A stretch of 64,000 bases of DNA from Bactericera cockerelli (lineage: Eukaryota > Arthropoda > Insecta > Hemiptera > Triozidae). The stretch spans positions 18,419,084-18,483,083 of the forward strand of contig CM044964.1 in NCBI GenBank assembly GCA_024516035.1, written 5' to 3'. A model generated the notes under the pieces. That model worked only from the letters and a program-made list of their open reading frames with translations. It had not been told where the DNA came from and searched no databases. Position 1 is the stretch's first letter. Every line of letters starts with the position of its first letter. Made by a program: the position numbers and the translations under genes. Positions 22,060 through 33,399 of this stretch are shown here, piece by piece.

Positions 22060-22320
22060 ATAAGTATAAGTAGTGCTCTATTTATACTGACAGCGCGAGA
22101 CAGGTAGTCCCATTATGACAATAATATTTGCTTTTACCACTCATTTCTTTCCGAATAATTCTTTTGATGTATCAAAGTATTATCTCTACCATTCCTTATT
22201 GATCTCTTTTTCTGTCTTTTCTCTTTTTTTATGCTTGTGTGTGTGATGAGTATAAGTAGTGCTTTATTTAGACTGTCAGCGCAAGACAAGTAGTCCCACT
22301 ATGCCAACAGTTTAACAAAG
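22060..22320 (-). repeat. two SINE family F fragments around a tRNA-like head
   Basis: AAGTATAAGTAGTGCTCTAT (22065) and GAGTATAAGTAGTGCTTTAT (22248) each lead into an AGACAGGTAGTCCCATTATG or AGACAAGTAGTCCCACTATG block. Just left of the first, 22005-22062 carries an inverted tRNA-like head (GAACCTGGGTTCTTCCGCAT...CACTGAGCTAA). Confidence 0.6.
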
Positions 22321-22477
22321 AACCTTTTTATTTATTTGAGTATAGATACAGTTTTGTTTCATTTCATACGTATAGGAACTTTTGTTTCATTCTTGCAGGA
22401 TAAAAGTCCATGGTACAATTTTATATTGTACTCTTCTCCCCATTCCTTTTCATCTACATAATATATTTCAATTGCTT

Positions 22478-23076
22478 TTTCTCTTTTTCTCTCTCTCCCT
22501 CATACACATATCATTTTTCTCTCTATTGCCTTCTCTTTTTTTTCTATTCTCTTGAGGTAAAAGAAGTTGAATGAATCGAATATAATTTTATTCATACTCC
22601 ATAGACGTAAACTGGTCCACTTCCATCATTGAACGAAAGCATCTTACTGTCTCTCAATTCCTCCCATTTCTCCCACCCTCTTTCCATCTGTCACTCCCTC
22701 GCTCTCTCTGTCACTCTCTCTCTCTCTCTCTCTCTCTCTGTCACTCTCCTTCCCTCTCTATCTCCCTCTCTCTCTTTGTCCCTCTCCTTCCCTCTCTATC
22801 TCTCTCTCTCTCTCTCCATCTGTCACGCTCTCCCTCTCCCTCTCTCTCTCTTCATCTATCACTCTCTCTCTCTCTCCATCTGTCACTCTCTCTCTGTCAC
22901 TCTCCTTCCTTCTCTATCTCTCTCTTCATCTATCACTCTCTCTCCCTCCCTCTCTCTCTCTCTCCATCTGTCACTCTATCCCTCTCTCTCTCTCTGTCAC
23001 TCTCTTCTCATCTGTCACTCTCTTCTCATCTGTCACTCTCTCTTTCCCTGTCAGCCCTTCTCTCTGTGTCTGTCAT

Positions 23077-23142
<66 letters not shown>

Positions 23143-23260
23143 TTCCACTGTTTTGCCCATCTTTTCACCCTCATAGTAAAAGGTTTTGTCTGCCTCCCAA
23201 TCAATGTAAGATAGGATTACAATATCTTTCTAAACTTCACCTCAACTCCACAATGAAACC

Positions 23261-23324
<64 letters not shown>

Positions 23325-23335
23325 TTCCACTGTTT
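22478..23335. repeat. ~850-bp (CT)n-rich polypyrimidine tract
   Basis: The plus strand is almost pure pyrimidine with pure (TC)n runs at about 23085-23138 and 23265-23320. The block TTCTTTCCACTGTTTTGCC follows both runs (about 23139 and 23321), so one ~182-bp segment appears duplicated. The 238-residue Ser/Leu frame across it is translated microsatellite, not a gene. Confidence 0.85.
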
Positions 23336-23679
23336 TGCCTTATAGCTACAAAGACTGAATAATAACATTAATTTTCACCTTTAAAGATTTATTTTTAGCT
23401 CAAGCTTGATAACAGGATATAGGATCATCAGTTTCACACAGAACATAATTAGGATATTCCTTTGAGACCTCGGATGTAATAATTTCCTTTTGATCATGAA
23501 ATTTAATTTTCAACATGAACAATTTGTTATATTATACAAAATCTATTGTTTAGGAAATAATACGTACTTCACCTAATAAAGATACCTAGCAATTTCTGAG
23601 TTGACGGTTCTTCTCCTCATTCTTTACTTCCAAGATTTCTAATATTATGAATCAGAAGAATTGTGTTCTTTTTGTTAAA

Positions 23680-24200
23680 AACAAAACATTTTTTTGTTCC
23701 GATTTCTATTTCTTAACATATTTCTGGACGTTTCAAACCTTCTGAGCATCTTGGGTTTTGTGTCTGTCTGTCGGTCTGTTAATGCATTCCAGAAACTACT
23801 GACTTTCAACGAAATTTTGCACACCATATAGGAGACGTATTGTACGTAAATGGGCCCATTTTAAAATCATCAACTTCGCACTAGCGGTTCTTGCAGATAG
23901 AGACCATTCGCCTGACCTCTAACTTTTTTCTTAAACGCTTATATCTATTGAACGGTACTACCGATTTGGAATAAACTTTGTATGTATATGATGCGTAAAA
24001 GTGCAGAAACATACAGAATATTATTATAAAATCTAAAATGTAGGAAAAACGGTATTGTGCCTCATAAAACAAATTTGAGGAGATCCGTTTGAGAAAGTTT
24101 GTAGATACAAGTGATTCAGTAAAAAATCTCTGATTCTAACGATATTATAGAAAGTCACCATTCACGAAGAAGTATTGTGTCCATGGTTGGTGTTGTATTG
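23680..24200 (+). repeat. dispersed repeat family H, one uninterrupted copy
   Basis: Ordered blocks are TTTGTTCCGATTTCTATTTC, TTTCTGGACGTTTC, GGTTTTGTGTCTGTCTGTCG, TATAGGAGACGTATTGTACG, CATCAACTTCGCACTAGCGG, GAGACCATTCGCCTGACC, AACGGTACTACCGATTT, AATGTAGGAAAAACGG, TAGATACAAGTGATTCAG and GAAGAAGTATTGTGTCCAT. The same order occurs inverted at 43455-42195 and in part at 40445-40690 and 34705-34800. No coding frame. Confidence 0.7.
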
Positions 24201-24436
24201 TGTATGCCTCTGACGAAAAGAAGCACAAACACACGTGCACACTATACATTTTTTATGAATGGTGAAGGAAAATATTTTACATTTTTACATAAGCTTTTCC
24301 CATTACGTAAAGTGCTTGTGAACACCATTTGATGTGCTGTATAGAAAAAAAAAGAAGAAAAAAAATCACCAAATTTAAATATCTCAGACAAGATATAGTT
24401 ACAGAGAACACAGTACTTTTTCTTTCCTTATACTTT

Positions 24437-24682
24437 TTTTTTAAAAGATGAGTGTTTCACAGCCGTTTTTATTTCGTAGCCATGAAACAGGAGCTACTGT
24501 AGACGCTTGTGGTCTGAGTTGTAGCCTATACCGATTTACCCATCCCGTAGTATGCCTCCCTTCTGATGGGCGAGAAGTGACACAATACTTCCCCATTAGG
24601 TGCTGGGTCAACACGAGCGCACGGTATCCCTTACATACAATTGTAACCAAATTAGGAATACAAATTTTTGTCGGCACATATT
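24437..24682 (-). repeat. SINE family C copy lacking its tRNA-like head
   Basis: The body and tail (GATGAGTGTTTCACAGCCGT at the left, GGTGCTGGGTCAACACGAGC inside) match the copies at 11337 and 21088. It ends near TTTTTGTCGGCACA, where the head would begin. Confidence 0.8.
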
Positions 24683-24811
24683 TTATTATATTCTATATCA
24701 AGCTGTACTAGGGTCTGGAGTCTGGGGCTCCGTTGTGACTGCGCAATTATAGAATCCTATATTGTTATTTGACCCTGGGATCCTGGGCTCCGTTGTGACT
24801 GCGCAATTATA

Positions 24812-26974
24812 CAGGGTGGACCAAAAAAACGTTTACACCCGTTAATGGTAGATTACTGACGACATTTCCAGGCCGGATCTGCAATCCGTTTTTTCGGATT
24901 CGCCTTTATAACTGCACAAAGTGATTTTTTGCAACGTTTTGAAAAAGTCCGACTTTGGCTTATTCTTCAGGTCAGAAATTTTTTCCTATTTAAGATGGGT
25001 TGATTCTGAACATTTCTGCAGAAAGCCAACAAAATTTCGATGTTTCTAGCTACACTACTTTGTTTTTTACGATTTGGTTTGGCATCTTTTTTGACACCTG
25101 AATAGAAAAAAAATTCTCATGTAAGTTTTTTACACTTTGAAACACTCAAGATTTTCCCGAGCAAATTTTGGCACAGACATGGGCAAGTTTGATAAAAGTT
25201 GGTGGCCACCCCAAGGATGCTAAAAAATAATTTTACGATTTTTTATCACGTGATCTTCTGGTAAAACGAACCAGGTAAGTCTCAAAAAATGATGTTCAAA
25301 ATCTTAAAAGTGTTGACCGTGTAAGGTCGTCTTGTACTCAAAGAGTAATTAGCTATTTATGTCTGATAATTATTTTCCTTGGAATTAATTAAAGGCCAGT
25401 CAAATGAATGATTGTTTGTTTCTCGATGATAGTTTTCAAGCATATTTTTCTGCATTCTATGAAATATTATTTTTAAACTTCTTGAGTTTTTTTAGTACAA
25501 GTTACATAATAATTATTATTCGGATGCTGAAATGGCAGATTTGCATTTGGCAGAATATGGAGCTGCCAACAGGAACATTTGGGATCACGTGAAAAACATA
25601 GTTTACGAAATACCAGTGGAGACGCAAGAGTAGCAGAATCTGGTAGCAAGAATCCTGTTGGCATTTGATGACCTGACAGACGGAACATGATTTGCTGTCT
25701 CTGGCGTTCGGACCCGGGTGGGATCTTCCGCATGGCAAGTGACTAGCTTACCACTGAGCTAATCGTGCGCTTCTAATCGTTTCTCATTGAACATACTCAG
25801 ACAAAATGTTTATTTTTAATACCTTTTTGATTATACCCAAATAGTATAAAACATAATAAATTTTTATTCATTTTACAAAATATTATCTTGTTTTATTCAG
25901 GATTTCTATTAGAAGTTGGCAGTCGGTAAATATTTATTATTTAATTAGTATTGTTTATGATAGAAAGAACCTACCTACATATTTACCTGGCATTATTTTA
26001 TTAACTCTACTTTCGTTGGGAAAATTCACCAGTTTATTTTCTCTCTTAGGGAAGCATAAGAAAAACCATCCATTATCAAGGCAGTCTCTCAGGGTCTTAC
26101 ATGAATAATAATTATGTGAATACCAATAGTATCTGATATAACTCAATTTACATATGGTATTACCTCCAAAAAAACCATAAGTTGTTGGTGTTACAACAAG
26201 TCAGATACAGGTATGAATAAAATATTCCATCAGATTTTTTTTGATAATTAAAAAAATATTGATCGCCGAGAATTGAACAGCGGTCATACGACTAATTCTC
26301 TTAGCATTAGCACATCTAGCTAACACCACTGACAATCTGAAAAGCACGAAAACTATCATTTGAATTTTCCTAAACTGGCTGATGAAGACATGTAAGACCG
26401 CGGTATTCAAAAACAGCAATGTAAACAAATTTTGTAAACAATACAAGACGCCCTTACACAGTCTACAGCTAGAAAACTCTTAGGAATTTTGAAGAGTTTT
26501 TGGCAAACATCTAATAATTTTTCCCAGAAGATCACGTGATAAAAAATCGTAAAATTATTTTTTAGCATCCTCGGGGCGGCCGCCAACTTTTATCAAACTT
26601 GCCCGTGTCTGTGCCAAAATTTGTTCGGACAAATGTCGAGTGTTTTATTTAGTAAAAAAGTTTTTTCGTGTGTTTTTTTTCTGTTCAGGTGTGAAAAAAT
26701 ATGACAAACCAAACCGTAAAAAACAAAATAGTGTAGCTTAAAACATCGAAATTTTGTTGGCTTTCTGCAGAACTGTTCAGAATCAACTCATCTTAAACAG
26801 AAACAAAGCACTGACCCGAAGAATAAGCCAAAGTCGGACTTTTTTGGAAAGTTACAAAAAATCACTTTGTGCAGTTACGAAGGCGAATCCGAAAAAACGG
26901 ATTCCAGATCCGGCCTGGAAATGTCGTCAGTAATCTACCATTAACGGGTGTAAACGTTTTTTTGGTCCACCCTG
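24812..26974. mobile_element. 2.16-kb foldback element inserted in the 60-bp minisatellite
   Basis: Ends are CAGGGTGGACCAAAAAAACG at 24812 and its complement at 26974, flanked by TA (24810-24811, 26975-26976). Joining the flanks across one TA restores an intact minisatellite junction (AATTATAGAATCC). The inverted arms run about 450 bp (24812 to about 25270; about 26520 to 26974). The interior has no transposase. It holds a tRNA-like SINE head (about 25690-25775, minus) and unrecognised AT-rich sequence. Confidence 0.9.
25690..25775 (-). repeat. SINE head fragment (tRNA-like), family C type
   Basis: GGATCTTCCGCATGGCAAGT followed by CTTACCACTGAGCTAATCGT is the inverted tRNA-like head of family C without its body. 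It lies in the loop of the foldback element. Confidence 0.6.
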
Positions 26975-28371
26975 TAGAATCCTATATTGTTATTTGACCC
27001 TGGGATCCTGGGCTCTGTTGTGACTGCGCAATTATAGAATCCTATATTGTTATTTGACCCTGGGATCCTGGGCTCCGTTGTAACTGCGCAATTATAGAAT
27101 CCTATATTGTTATTTGACCCTGGGATCCTGGGCTCCGTTGTGACTGCGCAATTATAGAATCCTATATTGTTATTTGACCCTGGGATCCTGGGCTCTGTTG
27201 TGGCTGCGCAATTATAGAATCCTATATTGTTATTTGACCCTGGGATCCTGGGCTCTGTTGTGACTGCGCAATTATAGAATCCTATATTGTTATTTGACCC
27301 TGGGATCCTGGGCTCCGTTGTGACTGCGCAATTATAGAATCCTATATTGTTATTTGACCCTGGGATCCTGGGCTCTGTTGTGGCTGCGCAATTATAGAAT
27401 CCTATATTGTTATTTGACCCTGGGATCCTGGGCTCCGTTGTGACTGCGCAATTATAGAATCCTATATTGTTATTTGACCCTGGGATCCTGGGCTCTGTTG
27501 TGGCTGCGCAATTATAGAATCCTATATTGTTATTTGACCCTGGGATCCTGGGCTCCGTTGTGACTGCGCAATTATAGAATCCTATATTGTTATTTGACCC
27601 TGGGATCCTGGGCTCTCTGTTGTGGCTGCGCAATTAAAAAATCCTATATTGTTATTTGACCCTGGGATCCTGGGCTCTGTTGTGACTGCGCAATTAAAAA
27701 ATCCTATATTGTTATTTGACCCTGGGATCCTGGGCTCTGTTGTGACTGCGCAATTATAGAATCCTATATTGTTATTTGACCCTGGGATCCTGGGCTCTGT
27801 TGTGACTGCGCAATTATAGAATCCTATTTTGTTATTTGACCCTGGGATCCTGGGCTCTGTTGTGACTGCGCAATTATAGAATCCTATATTGCTATTTGAC
27901 CCTGGAGTCAGGGGCTCTGTTGTGTCTGCGCAATTATAGAATCCTATATTGTTATTTGACCTTGGGGTCCTGGGCTCCGTTGTGTCTGCGCAATTATAGA
28001 ATCCTATATTGTTATTTGACCCTTGTGTCTGGGGATCCGTGTTGGCTGCCCAATTATAGAATCCTTTTTGTTATTTGACCTTAGAGTAGAGATAGTAGCA
28101 TCCTAGCGCGGTGAGTCGTATGAAGTGAAGATGAGCTTTCCTTGTTAACAAACTTCATTATTACATTTTGCTTTCCTGATTCTGAGAAAACTCGAGCGGA
28201 ATTATTTTTGTGGAAAACTCGAGGATTAATTTTCTCCTGCATTTTCCAGGAACTGTACAAGAGCTCTCCAGGAATTTATAAATAAAACATCTTTTACATC
28301 ATTCTCCTTAGTTCAGTTTTTACATGGGTACTGGACTAGTTGTCCATCTGGCTTTCTGTCCTTTGGTTGGT

Positions 28372-28518
28372 CTGTCCTCAGTAGCTTGATCGATGAGGCG
28401 GAGGACTTGTAACCTGGAGGTCGGTGGTTCAAGTCCCGGTTTCAGCGTAGATTTAGTAAAGCGAGTTTGAGTAGTGGTGAGTTGTGATATCACGAGAGTG
28501 ATTAACACAAATATAGTC
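28372..28518 (+). repeat. SINE family A copy (tRNA-Thr-like head)
   Basis: The head has GTAGCTTGATCGATGAGGCG, anticodon arm GGACT-TGTAACC (TGT reading, resembling tRNA-Thr) and box B GGTTCAAGTCCC. The tail has AGTTGTGATATCACGAGAG and TTAACACAAATAT. Sister copies are at 34540-34687, 44085-44165, 54096-54160 and 58250-58398. Confidence 0.8.
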
Positions 28519-28604
28519 TGTCTGTCTCTTTGTCTGTCTGCCTTTAAATTAATAACTCTTAAGATCGATTATTTTGTTTAGTCCGATTTTATTCTGGTTT
28601 TTCG

Positions 28605-28850
28605 TCACTCTCAGCTGCATGGTCGTAACACGACGGGGTTTTTACCTTCCTTGGAAACTCACAAACCAGCTACTCAAATTCACCTCACCCAGCCGAAGTG
28701 GCGCCGGGAATAGCCAGAATCACGAAGGTTCAATTTTCAATGCATATTGGTCACTCATCTAAGTCTTAGTCTCGCTGGACGTTGCTTAACTTGAGTGACA
28801 GAACGAGCAGTGGTGTACTCAACGTGCCATCAGCGGGCGCTGCCCTGGCT
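28605..28850 (-). repeat. 5S rRNA-derived SINE
   Basis: Read on the minus strand from about 28850: a 5S-like head with a GTTAAGCAACGTCCAGCGAG box-A region and CTAAGACTTAGATGAGTGAC, then the shared core (GGGTGAGGTGAATTTGAGTA) and a 3' end through AAAAACCCCGTCGTGTTACG. The head has a small insertion relative to the copy at 63822. Confidence 0.75.
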
Positions 28851-28944
28851 AATCCGAATATCTAGTCCGTAGAGAAATGCATCGAGTATTCGAGTTAAAT
28901 GGAAAAACTACAAGTGGGCGGGTCTTAGTGTATTAATTATGCCG

Positions 28945-29420
28945 GTGGGTGAAGGAGGAGAGAGAAAGAGAGAGAGAGGTGCTAGAAGAGAAGGGAAAGG
29001 AAGATATTTAAGAAGAGGGAGGGAAAGAGAAACATAGGGAGAGGGAAGGAATGAGAGAGAAAAGGAGAGGGAGAGAAAGAAAAAGATAGGCAGAGGGAGG
29101 TAAAGAGAGAGAGAGAGAGGGAGAGAGAGAGAGGAGGAGTGAGGTAAAGAGATAGAGAGAGAGATAGAGTAACAGAGAAAGATAGAGAGAGGGAGAGGGA
29201 GAGAGAGAGAGAGATAGAGGGACAGAGAAAGATAGGTAGAGGGAGGAGGAGAGAGAGGGAGGTAGGGAGTGAGAAAGAGAGAAGGCTATGGGTAGATAGA
29301 GGTACAAAGAAAGATAGACAGAGGGAGGTAGGGAGAGAGATAGAGGTAGGGAGAGAGGGAGAGAGATATAGGGAGGGAGAGAGAGAGGGAGAGATAGAGA
29401 GAGAGAGAGTGAGAGAGAGA

Positions 29421-29480
<60 letters not shown>
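28945..29480. repeat. ~535-bp (GA)n-rich polypurine tract
   Basis: The plus strand is almost entirely purine, with a pure (GA)n run at about 29420-29478. The long Ser/Leu-rich minus-strand frames across it are translated microsatellite. Confidence 0.85.
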
Positions 29481-29482
<2 letters not shown>

Positions 29483-29671
29483 CCTCAGGGAAGTACAGAA
29501 CACTCCGGGGTCGTCACTTGATTACTTTGTCCCGTAATTATAGGTCACGCGTTGTTTGGTGTCAGGTGTGTGATGTGTGTTGCAACACTGTGACGTCAGC
29601 TATGTTAGTTTAGTGGGAGCTGTCCTCCTACTTGTGAGCACTAATGGAAATTGGCCTGATTAGACCGTTCC

Positions 29672-29750
29672 GGTGATCGGGTGGTAGAGCGTCATTCGGG
29701 TGATCCAGGTAACGCGGAGTGTGTGGGTTCGAATCCCATCCAATGTTTTG
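29672..29750 (+). repeat. tRNA-like SINE head
   Basis: GATCGGGTGGTAGAGCGTC and GGGTTCGAATCCCATCC give box A and box B in tRNA spacing. The acceptor arms do not pair, so this is a tRNA-derived retroposon rather than a tRNA gene. Confidence 0.5.
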
Positions 29751-30410
29751 GTTGTAATTCAGTCAAACTTGGATATAAGATAACTCAATAGGTCGAGGAA
29801 CGGTAATTTTTTCTCTCTTATTTTTATTATATTTTTTCTTCAAAAATAAAAAGAAGATGACTGTTTCACAGCCATGATGACCTGTTAGAATTTGAAATTG
29901 AAACTTTACCACAACTTTCTCCTGCTGTTTGTAATGTGTGCATGTGCATGTACTCTGTACTGTGCAGTCTTCTTCGAATTTTCATTGTTCAGAATTTTAT
30001 ATAATTTAGCCTCTGGGGTTTGCGGAATAGAGCACAAATGGTTATTCGTCAAATATACATACATCCAGTCATATACAATAAGAGGTAACATTGACAAGAA
30101 CCACTCTAGACAAGATAAATAAAAGAACATTTTATGAAGCTATTATTACAAATGTAAAATATACATATTATTTAAAATAATCATAATTTTTGTATTGATA
30201 CTTTTTTTCCCAAGACATAATTATTATAATAAAATATAATTATTGTAAATATTAATCTCTTTCTTGGTGTCACAACTACTCAAACTCACGATGCTAAATT
30301 TCACCGAAATTGGTACTCCAACGAACGACCTCCAAGTTACAATTCCGGTGTCTTATCGATATAGCTTCAGAGGTCGTAGAAAAAAAAGTAAATAGAATAT
30401 TAATATTTTG
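29751..30410. other. non-coding stretch, nothing recognised
   Basis: AT-rich sequence with a short SINE family C tail fragment (GACTGTTTCACAGCCAT, near 29858). No gene, RNA or complete repeat is visible. Confidence 0.5.
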
Positions 30411-30414
30411 TCTG

Positions 30415-30490
30415 CTCTGGGGTTCGAATCCGCGATCGTTCGAGTGGTAATCGCAGATCTTATAACAGAGCTAATCGGTCAAACATGTCA
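30415..30490 (-). repeat. tRNA-like SINE head
   Basis: The inverted box B GGGGTTCGAATCCGCGA and box A region TAACAGAGCTAATCGG are spaced as in a tRNA. No closed acceptor stem. Confidence 0.45.
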
Positions 30491-30904
30491 GAAATCAGTG
30501 CGAATATAATTGAAGAGTTTTGTTAATCAGGCTCAACCGGCTGGCAATCTTGAAATAATTTCCAAAAATAATTGTACGTCCTACAGATATCTGCACCACA
30601 TGCATGGCCAATCTACACGAGGAAAACTTATAGGCGCTAATGGTGCTATTACCTGTGTCTGTACCTGACTACCGCGTACTATGGTAATCACCATCACCTT
30701 AGTAGTTGTACCTACACTACTTACAGCATACTACTCGTATACTAATTACAGAATTCTTAAAATTAGGTTAAAATTGTAAGCTTTTAATTTACTGTTTATT
30801 AATTGTATTAATACTGTATTGTCTATTGTATTTATGTATAAAGGGCTTGACCCGTAATTATACGTCCGTTCTGCGGATTATTATTATTAGAGTAATTCAG
30901 ATTC

Positions 30905-31080
30905 TGGCATTTCCGGCCTTACCCAGGCTGGGCGAGGTTAATGTGTGGGAAGCTGGTACAATTCCCAGCGAATGGAGGGTAACACCCCCGTCCTGATCAG
31001 GACTTTAAATCCAAATAGAATTATTGGTGTTAGGGAAAAAAACTGCTCCACCCAACCTCAACCATGATGTTGAACAATGC
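30905..31080 (+). repeat. core-SINE family G copy without tRNA head
   Basis: It contains GGCATTTCCGGCCTTACCCA, GGCTGGGCGAGGTTAATGTG, GCGAATGGAGGGTAACACCC and the 3' region CAACCTCAACCATGATGTTG, matching 44214-44580 downstream of its head. Confidence 0.7.
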
Positions 31081-31235
31081 CGACCCAATAGCAACATAAG
31101 CTAAGGGATAAAGTCAAGGGAGATATATTTGGCATAGGAATGCCTGCAATGCCTGCATGGTTTACGGCTATTTGGCTATTTGGGGCACTTGTGGCTCTTT
31201 TTAAGCTTTTTTTTTCAAGAATTTTCCAGTAGTTC

Positions 31236-31402
31236 ATTCCAGAAACGCTCTCCACTCTCAAAATCCCCGAATCTCCGTTTCAACCGTGACACAACGCACT
31301 CTGATTGGTTATTGCGTTCAAATTAACCAATCAGAGTGCGTTGTGTGACAGTTGAAAGGGAGATTTGGAGATCATGAGAGTGGAGAATGTTTCTGGAACG
31401 GG
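31236..31402. repeat. foldback MITE-like hairpin (~75-bp arms)
   Basis: The left arm (about 31236-31310) and right arm (about 31324-31402) are reverse complements; the inner 30 bp are nearly perfect (GACACAACGCACTCTGATTG with its complement), around a ~12-nt loop. A solo right arm occurs at 21400-21455, so this is a dispersed family. Confidence 0.75.
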
Positions 31403-32755
31403 CTAAAGGACTCCAAAATATTCGTCCAGCATGAGAATACAATAGATGCTTCAATATCATCATTGAACCATCACTGTCTTTTTATACCCATTTTTCTTTC
31501 AAAATTTCACGCTTTTTGGAGGAACTGACCGCCACCACTGCCTAGAACATATCTGAAGTTTCAAAAGTCATTTGCTATTATCAAAAGTTTTTCTCTAATA
31601 TTTTTTTTAATTATCCACAGTAAAAAAGCCACAATTGCCCGCCACCGTTTTGCCGATTTTGGGCGTATAACGGCGGAACGGTGCAATATAGCCAAAAGAC
31701 GATGATTTCTATGACATTTATTTTTTAATCTACCTGTAACAGTACGAACGTTTTTTTTTTTTTTTACGGCGCTTTGAATTGCATGGACAATTGGTAGGTA
31801 TGACTGAGCAGTTAATCTTGCTCAACAATGTTTTTCTTTTTCAATGAGCACCTCAGAAATATACATTTTCTACCTTGGAAGTACACTTTCAAGTTACGAA
31901 ATAGGAATAAATTACTTTCGTACCTATATAAAAATTAGATTATAATAGTAGGATCACGCTAACTTGAAATCATGACGCTTCTGACCCTTGAATTTAGAGT
32001 TAGCGGGATTCTACTGGAGAGTTATACTATACTCGTACCTAGTATTTTACATCAATGGCAAAGCAAGTCCAATCCATCATAACTGAAAAGAGCCGGCAAC
32101 AGTGAAAATAACCAAGTTCACAATTACACCGATTTTGAAATGTCTAAAAAATTAAACACACCTCAAAATTTGTCCAAAATTAAACAGAGAAACATCGAAA
32201 AAAAAATTCAAACTAAAAATACCTAGTCACCCAAAATTCAAACTAATTCCGACACAAAATATAAACTTCGTAAAAAAAATCTTCGTAATATTTTTTTTTT
32301 CGAGAATTTTGGACGGGAAAATTTCGACTAAGCGTGACGCCGACAGAGGAAAGACTGACGGTGGATCAGGATGAACTGAATGACTGGAGCATTGTTCAAT
32401 GTCAAAAAATTTCCCTTCGAATTTCTTTTCATTTTCCGAATTTTCCATCTATGCACTGACTGAGACTTGTCAGTTTTTCCGTCTAGCTGCCCGTCCGTTT
32501 ATCGCTTTTCTGACTTGCGGGTTTTCTGACTTGCGAGTTTTCTGACTTGCGAGTTTTCTGATTTCTTGAGGAGCTCAAGCTGAAGAGCTTTGTTGAAACT
32601 GTCAGACTGGGAGAACTAGTCCCATTATAACAACTTATCAATAGTTTCAAGAAAATTATTACAGCAGAAATTTTCGTATTTGGGATTATTATTATTATAA
32701 CATGAACATTTATTTTTGTATTTACATTTGGTACATTAGAAGGGACAATTCAGTC
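31403..32755. other. non-coding stretch, nothing recognised except a short tandem repeat
   Basis: At 32510-32562 a ~19-bp unit (TTTTCTGACTTGCGAG) is repeated about three times. A possible inverted family F trace is near 32590-32635. Otherwise AT-rich with no supported gene. Confidence 0.5.
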
Positions 32756-33186
32756 CTATTCGTTAATTTTGAAATCATATGACCTACACAAGTTTGTAAT
32801 ATGATGGATTTCTGAATGAGGACACTTCTTGAATGATGAACATTGATCATTTTGAGATAATTCAAGAAGTTTTTTGTTACTACTCCTTCGGTGGACATGA
32901 CTATTGAGATGATTGTGACAGCTTTTTAGTTCTTGGTATTTTGAAATTTTCTCAAGTTCAGTTTTTTGAATGTTGTGACAGAGTGGTACTGCGATGTCAA
33001 TGATTTTTGCTGTTTTTGATATTTTGTCAAGAAGAATGATGTCTGGTCTATTGCAAGTGATGGAACGGTCTGTTTGGATAGGTTGATCCCAGTATAGAAT
33101 AGATGTTTCATTTTCTAATACTTGTTCTGGTGAATACTTGTAAAAGGGAATAGTATTTTTTACAAGTTTATGTTCTATAGCCAGAT
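32756..33186 (-). pseudogene. C-terminal fragment of a retroelement protein with a nuclease-like RPD...D.A block
   Basis: The frame has NLAIEHKLVK, YWDQPIQTDRSITCNRPDII, a KTAKIIDIAVPLCHNIQK stretch and LEKISKYQEL. The NRPDI...IDIAVP...EKI.KY pattern occurs at the C-terminus of many non-LTR-derived proteins in invertebrates and resembles a PD-(D/E)XK endonuclease core. Assignment rests on memory of that pattern; intact length and clade cannot be told. About 145 residues remain and there is no start context. Confidence 0.55.
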
Positions 33187-33372
33187 TTTGGTAAATTATT
33201 ATTAAACTCTTTATTAGAAGAACATAGGGATAATACAAACAAATAATGGTAAAAATTAAAATACAAAATTGACAGTATAAAAATATAGACAGGAAAAAAA
33301 AAACAAAATGTATAATAATTATGCATATATGTCCTAACTAAAGGGTGGGGTTGTTGCCTCTGGTTGTACCCA
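33187..33372 (-). repeat. LINE 3'-tail copy (GGGTTGGGTGGAAG...(AAT)n family)
   Basis: On the minus strand: GGTTGGGTACAACCAGAGGC, AACAACCCCACCCTTTAGTT, AGGACATATATGC and an (AAT)n tail (33187-33200). Related tails occur at 38325-38400 (-), 38430-38580 (+), 44675-44755 (-), 49660-49825 (-), 55700-55885 (-), 56285-56430 (+), 57230-57395 (+), 59035-59170 (-) and 61800-61920 (-). They are short 3' ends left by 5'-truncated insertion of one or two LINE families. Confidence 0.65.
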
Positions 33373-33399
33373 ACCATTTTTTGTTGGGATTATTGTTTT

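Larger units (their letters stand above)
24712..28082. repeat. 60-bp minisatellite array (~20 units), split by a foldback element
   Basis: The unit runs TAGAATCCTATATTGTTATT, then TGACCCTGGGATCCTGGGCT, then CTGTTGTGACTGCGCAATTA. About 1.7 units lie at 24712-24811 and about 18 at 26975-28082. The period is exactly 60 bp from about 26990 to 27610, then shows a 2-bp insertion and more variable units. Because 60 is divisible by three, the minus strand reads open for 230 codons with a 20-residue repeat; this is a by-product rather than a protein gene. Confidence 0.95.

Noticed and set aside
22629..23345. 238-residue open frame rich in Ser/Leu
   Set aside because: It is a translation of (CT)n sequence; no start context, domain or splice structure.
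26941..27633. 230-residue open frame with 20-residue repeats
   Set aside because: It arises because the minisatellite period (60 bp) is a multiple of three; it starts in the foldback element and has no independent evidence of coding.
24712..28082. possible CRISPR array (regular 60-bp period)
   Set aside because: Units are identical throughout, with no variable spacers, and the context is eukaryotic; it is a minisatellite.
28982..29503. 173-residue Ser/Leu/Pro frame
   Set aside because: Translated (GA)n tract.
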